DNA of 64,000 bases, taken from the NCBI RefSeq assembly GCF_008831285.2, contig NC_045150.1:9126001-9190000 (forward strand), given 5' to 3'. Made by a program: the position numbers and the translations under genes. Positions within the stretch are counted from its first letter, which is position 1. Each line of letters opens with the position of its first letter. A model generated the notes under the pieces. It did not search any database and was not told the origin of the DNA. It saw nothing but the letters and a program-made list of their open reading frames with translations. The stretch comes from Nymphaea colorata (lineage: Eukaryota; Streptophyta; Magnoliopsida; Nymphaeales; Nymphaeaceae). Positions 60,400-64,000 of the stretch are shown here, piece after piece.

Positions 60400-63300
60400 A
60401 GCAATTCTTCTAGTGGTGCAAAGTCCAAGTTGTCCCCTGCTCAACTCAAGGAGCTACAGGCGTACATCAGCCGTCTATCTACTACCCCTGAGGAGTCCTC
60501 CACGTCTGAAGGGGCTCAGCTAGCCCAAGCTCTCGTTGCCTCGACTGATCAAGGTAACCCTTCTCTTGGTGATTGGATTGTTGATAGTGGAGCCACTCAC
60601 CACATGACAGGGGACTCTAAACTCTTTCAAGAATATCAACTTTCCTCTGGCAAGCAACGCGTGTCTATGGCAGATGGGTCTTCTATCTCTGTGGCTGGGA
60701 AAGGGAGCTTGTCCCTGTTGAACAAATACCGTCTCCACAATGCCCTGCATGTTCCAAATATTCCTGTGAACTTACTCTCTGTCAGCAGTATTACTAAAGA
60801 ATTAAACTGTAATCTGATTTTCTCTGCTGATCATTGTTCCCTGCAGGACTTGGTGACGGGGAAGAAGATTGGGATTGGTTCGGTTACTGATGGGCTCTAC
60901 AGGCTGCCGGTACAAGTTGCTTCAGCATTGATTTCTGCCACGAGTGGTCACTTGTCTGGTGTGAACGATAGATCTACTGTTCTGCGATGGCACGAGCGTC
61001 TTGGACATCTACCCTTCCAGTTAATAAAGAAGTTATTTCCTCATTTGTTTGCTTCTGTCTCAATTGACTCCTTCGCTTGTGAAGTGTGTCAATTGGCTAA
61101 ACATGTCAGGGCTTCGTACCCTATTTCTTTGAATAAAACCACTCATCCGTTTGCCTTAGTTCATTCCGATGTTTGGGGTCCTTCTGGAGTACCCACGTGT
61201 GGTGGTTGTCACTATTTTTTGACGCTTATTGATGATTACTCTAGATGTACGTTCGTGTACTTGTTGCGAGAACGTAGTGAGGTTCCAGCAGTTGTGAAAA
61301 ACTTTGTTGCCTTTGTTGAGACTCAATTCCATACTACTGTTCAAGCTTTCCGTACGGATAATGCAAGGGAATATGTCTCCCAATCCCTTGATGAATTCTT
61401 GAAAGGCAAGGGTATTGTTCATGAAACCTCTTGTAGTTATACCCCTCCTCAAAATGGTATAGCTGAACGTAAAAATCGTCATCTATTGAATGTTACCCGG
61501 GCCATTATGTTCCAACGTCATGTCCCGAAGCGGAATTGGGGTGATGCACTTCTCACTAGTGCACATCTCATTAACCGTATGCCTACTAGGGTGTTGGATG
61601 GTCAGTCTCCTTATTCTACCCTGTGGCCCACTCAGAATCCGTGGCCTCTTACTCCTTGTGTCTTTGGGTGCAGTTGTTTTGTGCATAATCATAGCCCTAC
61701 TCTCAAAAAACTTGATCCCCGGTCTATTAAAGGAGTTTTCTTGGGGTACTCTTCCACTCAGAAGGGGTATAAATGTGTGGATCCTACTACTTCCAAAGTG
61801 TATGTTTCGAGGGATGTCACATTTCATGAACATGAGTCATATTTTTCGGTGAATCCTCTTCAGGGGGAGTGTCTTGGGAACAAAGGGGAAGAGTATTCCT
61901 CTAATCAGCTAATTCAGTTTATGGAGTTTTTGGATTACAAGGTTAGTCCCAGTGTGATTGACACGGTCACGGTCAGTAATGAGAAGGGCAGCCATATGGA
62001 AGGGGTCACGGTGGATGCTCAGCCCATTGTTGCCCGGGATCACTTGTTTGGCCAGGTTTATGTTAGAAAGGAAAAAGCTACAGTGGAATATGTTGGTGAT
62101 GAGGATAGAACCAATCCCAATCCTGTGATCTCCCCGGATGACCCAAGTCCATCGAATGAAGAGCTCCCCATTGCTGTGCGCAAAGGCACCAGGTCATGTA
62201 CTTCTCACCCTATTCAGAGATTTGTTTCTTATGCTAAGCTCAGTACAAATTACAAATGTTTTATCACAACCTTATCCAAAGTTGTTATTCCCAGGTCGGT
62301 GGATGATGCTAAGGATGATCCCAAGTGGTTACATGCTATGACAGAGGAGATGGGTGCGTTAGCTAAGAACAAAACATGGGAAGTTGTTGATATCCCTAAA
62401 GGGACACACTTAGTTGGCTCTAAGTGGGTTTACAACGTGAAGTACAAACCTGATGGCACTGTAGATCGATATAAAGCTCGTTTGGTTGCAAAGGGGTTCA
62501 GCCAGAAGTATGGGATCGACTATCTTGAGACCTTTGCCCCTGTTGCAAAGTTGAAGACCGTGAGGGTTATTCTTGCTCTTGCTGTGCACAGGAAGTGGCG
62601 CATGGACCAGCTTGATGTTAAAAATGCGTTCTTGAACGGCCATCTGGAGGAAGAAGTCTATATGAGCATGCCTCCCGGGTATGTTCAAGAGGGAAAATGT
62701 TGTCACCTCAAGAAAGCTTTGTATGGCTTGAAGCAGTCGCCTAGAGCTTGGTTTGAGAGACTAAGGATCGTTATGAAGTCTACTGGGTACAAGCAAGGAA
62801 ATGGAGATCATACCCTATTCATAAAGCAGAGAGGTGGTCTGGTGAGTCTTCTCCTTGTCTACGTTGATGATATGATTGTCACTGGCAGTGACGAAGAAGA
62901 AAACAGAAAGATGAAGGAGAGATTAGCTAAAGAATTCGACCTCAAGGATCTGGGTAAGCTGAGATACTTTCTGGGGATAGAGATTGCTCGATCAGAGACA
63001 GGGCTGGTTATGAATCAAAGGAAGTACACTCTTGACTTACTAAAGGAGACAGGCAAACTTGGTTGTAGGCCCTATCTTACTCCTATAGAGTCGGGAACTA
63101 AGATAAGTATCAAGACGGGCACTATTCTGGATGAGGAAGGAAAAGGGCGATATCAGAGGCTAGTAGGTAAGCTTATCTATCTTACTCTAACTCGCCCTGA
63201 TATCACGTATGCGGTAAATGTGCTAAGTCAATTTATGCATGCTCCCACGGATTGTCACTGGAAGAGTGCAGAAAGAGTGTTGGGATATCTAAAGAATGAC

Positions 63301-63834
63301 CCAGGAAAAGGACTGTTGTATGCTCGACAAGACAAACTTACTATTGAGGGCTACTCAGATGCAGATTGGGCAGGTTGCACTGACACAAGGAGGTCTACTA
63401 CAGGGTATTGTATCTTTCTTGGAGGTAACCTAGTTGTTTGGAGAAGTAAGAGGCAAGAAGTATGTTCGAGGTCTAGTGCTGAGGCTGAGTACAGGGCTGT
63501 TGCAATGGGGGTTACAGAGATGCTGTGGCTGAAGATTCTTTTGACTGATATTGGTGTGGAACTGGGAGATAAAATGAAGATGTACTGTGACAACAAGTCT
63601 GCGATTAATCTTGCCAATAATCCAGTTCTACATGACATGACCAAACATGTGGAGATTGACCGTCATTTTATCCAGGAACGCATTGACTCAAAGGAGCTGA
63701 TTCTGCCATATATGAAGTCTGAAGATCAAGTTGCAGACGTCCTAACTAAAGGGCTTTGTACTTCTTCATTCGAAAAGAATGTTAGCAAGCTTGGCATGTT
63801 TGACATGTATGCCAAGCTTGAGGGGGAGTGTTAG
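60400..63834 (+). CDS. pol: Element C Pol: protease, integrase, reverse transcriptase, RNase H
   Basis: This is in register with the Gag frame from 60400. Protease: [12 protein letters not shown] from 60571. Integrase: HHCC zinc region (HERLGHL, CEVCQLAKH, about 60990-61110), core with HSDVWGPSG, FRTDNAREY and GIAERKNRHLLN (about 61160-61480), and the C-terminal GYSSTQKGYKC part. Reverse transcriptase: [39 protein letters not shown], and catalytic YVDD at 62860-62871. RNase [20 protein letters not shown], ending at the stop at 63832-63834. No frameshift or internal stop was seen, so this polyprotein part looks functional. Confidence 0.9.
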   Translation, partial: SNSSSGAKSKLSPAQLKELQAYISRLSTTPEESSTSEGAQLAQALVASTDQGNPSLGDWIVDSGATHHMTGDSKLFQEYQLSSGKQRVSMADGSSISVAGKGSLSLLNKYRLHNALHVPNIPVNLLSVSSITKELNCNLIFSADHCSLQDLVTGKKIGIGSVTDGLYRLPVQVASALISATSGHLSGVNDRSTVLRWHERLGHLPFQLIKKLFPHLFASVSIDSFACEVCQLAKHVRASYPISLNKTTHPFALVHSDVWGPSGVPTCGGCHYFLTLIDDYSRCTFVYLLRERSEVPAVVKNFVAFVETQFHTTVQAFRTDNAREYVSQSLDEFLKGKGIVHETSCSYTPPQNGIAERKNRHLLNVTRAIMFQRHVPKRNWGDALLTSAHLINRMPTRVLDGQSPYSTLWPTQNPWPLTPCVFGCSCFVHNHSPTLKKLDPRSIKGVFLGYSSTQKGYKCVDPTTSKVYVSRDVTFHEHESYFSVNPLQGECLGNKGEEYSSNQLIQFMEFLDYKVSPSVIDTVTVSNEKGSHMEGVTVDAQPIVARDHLFGQVYVRKEKATVEYVGDEDRTNPNPVISPDDPSPSNEELPIAVRKGTRSCTSHPIQRFVSYAKLSTNYKCFITTLSKVVIPRSVDDAKDDPKWLHAMTEEMGALAKNKTWEVVDIPKGTHLVGSKWVYNVKYKPDGTVDRYKARLVAKGFSQKYGIDYLETFAPVAKLKTVRVILALAVHRKWRMDQLDVKNAFLNGHLEEEVYMSMPPGYVQEGKCCHLKKALYGLKQSPRAWFERLRIVMKSTGYKQGNGDHTLFIKQRGGLVSLLLVYVDDMIVTGSDEEENRKMKERLAKEFDLKDLGKLRYFLGIEIARSETGLVMNQRKYTLDLLKETGKLGCRPYLTPIESGTKISIKTGTILDEEGKGRYQRLVGKLIYLTLTRPDITYAVNVLSQFMHAPTDCHWKSAERVLGYLKNDPGKGLLYARQDKLTIEGYSDADWAGCTDTRRSTTGYCIFLGGNLVVWRSKRQEVCSRSSAEAEYRAVAMGVTEMLWLKILLTDIGVELGDKMKMYCDNKSAINLANNPVLHDMTKHVEIDRHFIQERIDSKELILPYMKSEDQVADVLTKGLCTSSFEKNVSKLGMFDMYAKLEGEC

Positions 63835-64000
63835 AATATGTTGCTGTGGGAACCGGATCCATTCCTGGACCCGGTTCTATGGGGCGCGGGTACCGAGGCG
63901 GGCTCGGTACCCTAGGCGGCTTCTCCTCTCTTCCTCTATATATTGTCACTTGTGTTTAGTGTTGAATTAAGTGAAATATAATTTTCTCTCTCCTAGGGTT
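63829..64000 (+). repeat. Element C 3' LTR (truncated by the window end)
   Basis: The first 172 of an expected 286 bp. It is identical by eye to 58891-59062 of the 5' LTR. The stop codon of pol overlaps the LTR start (TGTTAG, with TAG in the pol frame). Confidence 0.95.

Larger units (their letters stand above)
58891..64000 (+). mobile_element. Copia element C, nearly intact, in an LPAT2-like intron (right end cut by window)
   Basis: The 5' LTR is 58891-59176 (286 bp). The primer-binding site TGGTATCAGAGCC is at 59177-59189, the coding region at 59524-63834, and the purine tract GAGGGGGAG directly precedes a 3' LTR starting at 63829. The visible 172 bp of the 3' LTR is identical by eye to the 5' LTR, so insertion is very recent. 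The element is antisense to the host gene. Its gag and reverse transcriptase are closely related to those of element B, but the LTRs are only partly alike, so the two belong to sister lineages of one family. Confidence 0.95.

Overview
The window is nuclear DNA from a flowering plant. Its genes have multiple introns, its proteins belong to plant families (TTL, plant SCYL2, plant LPAT), and the AT-rich spacers are full of (TA)n and (GA)n microsatellites, MITEs and Ty1/Copia retrotransposons primed by initiator-Met tRNA. I cannot name the species. No rRNA, tRNA, CRISPR or organellar genes were seen.

Layout. 368-1335 (+): a tentative two-exon gene for a small, cysteine-rich membrane protein I do not recognise. 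4474-8699 (-): a complete seven-exon TTL gene (TPR repeats plus a thioredoxin-like C-terminus, 711 aa). 9.0-27.2 kb: a gene-poor spacer with two hAT-like MITEs that have perfect 8-bp target duplications, an 85-bp minisatellite, other dispersed repeats and long microsatellites. 27177-52188 (-): a complete 14-exon SCYL2 gene (938 aa), a clathrin-associated SCY1-like pseudokinase with HEAT repeats. Its eighth intron is swollen to 10.8 kb by an old Copia element (A, 32342-41700), which itself contains a young Copia element (B, 33836-37905). 52.2-57.7 kb: spacer with a 433-bp TRIM-type retrotransposon and a Tourist-like MITE. 57684-58718 (-): the last three exons of an LPAT2-like lysophosphatidate acyltransferase. 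Its next intron holds a nearly intact, very recent Copia element (C, 58891 to beyond the window end); the rest of the gene lies past position 64000.

The cellular genes are housekeeping: TPR-thioredoxin scaffolding, clathrin/vesicle trafficking and glycerolipid synthesis. They do not form a common pathway or cluster. All three Copia elements lie on the + strand, antisense to the genes whose introns they occupy. The nesting order agrees with LTR divergence: about 8 substitutions and 2 indels between the LTRs of A, one substitution for B, none in the visible part of C. B lacks the integrase core yet moved recently. C is a related autonomous-type element broken only by a TAG between its Gag and protease parts. 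I found no clearly novel biological system; the most informative structures are the nested and defective retroelements, the TRIM, and the hAT-like element with a duplicated end.
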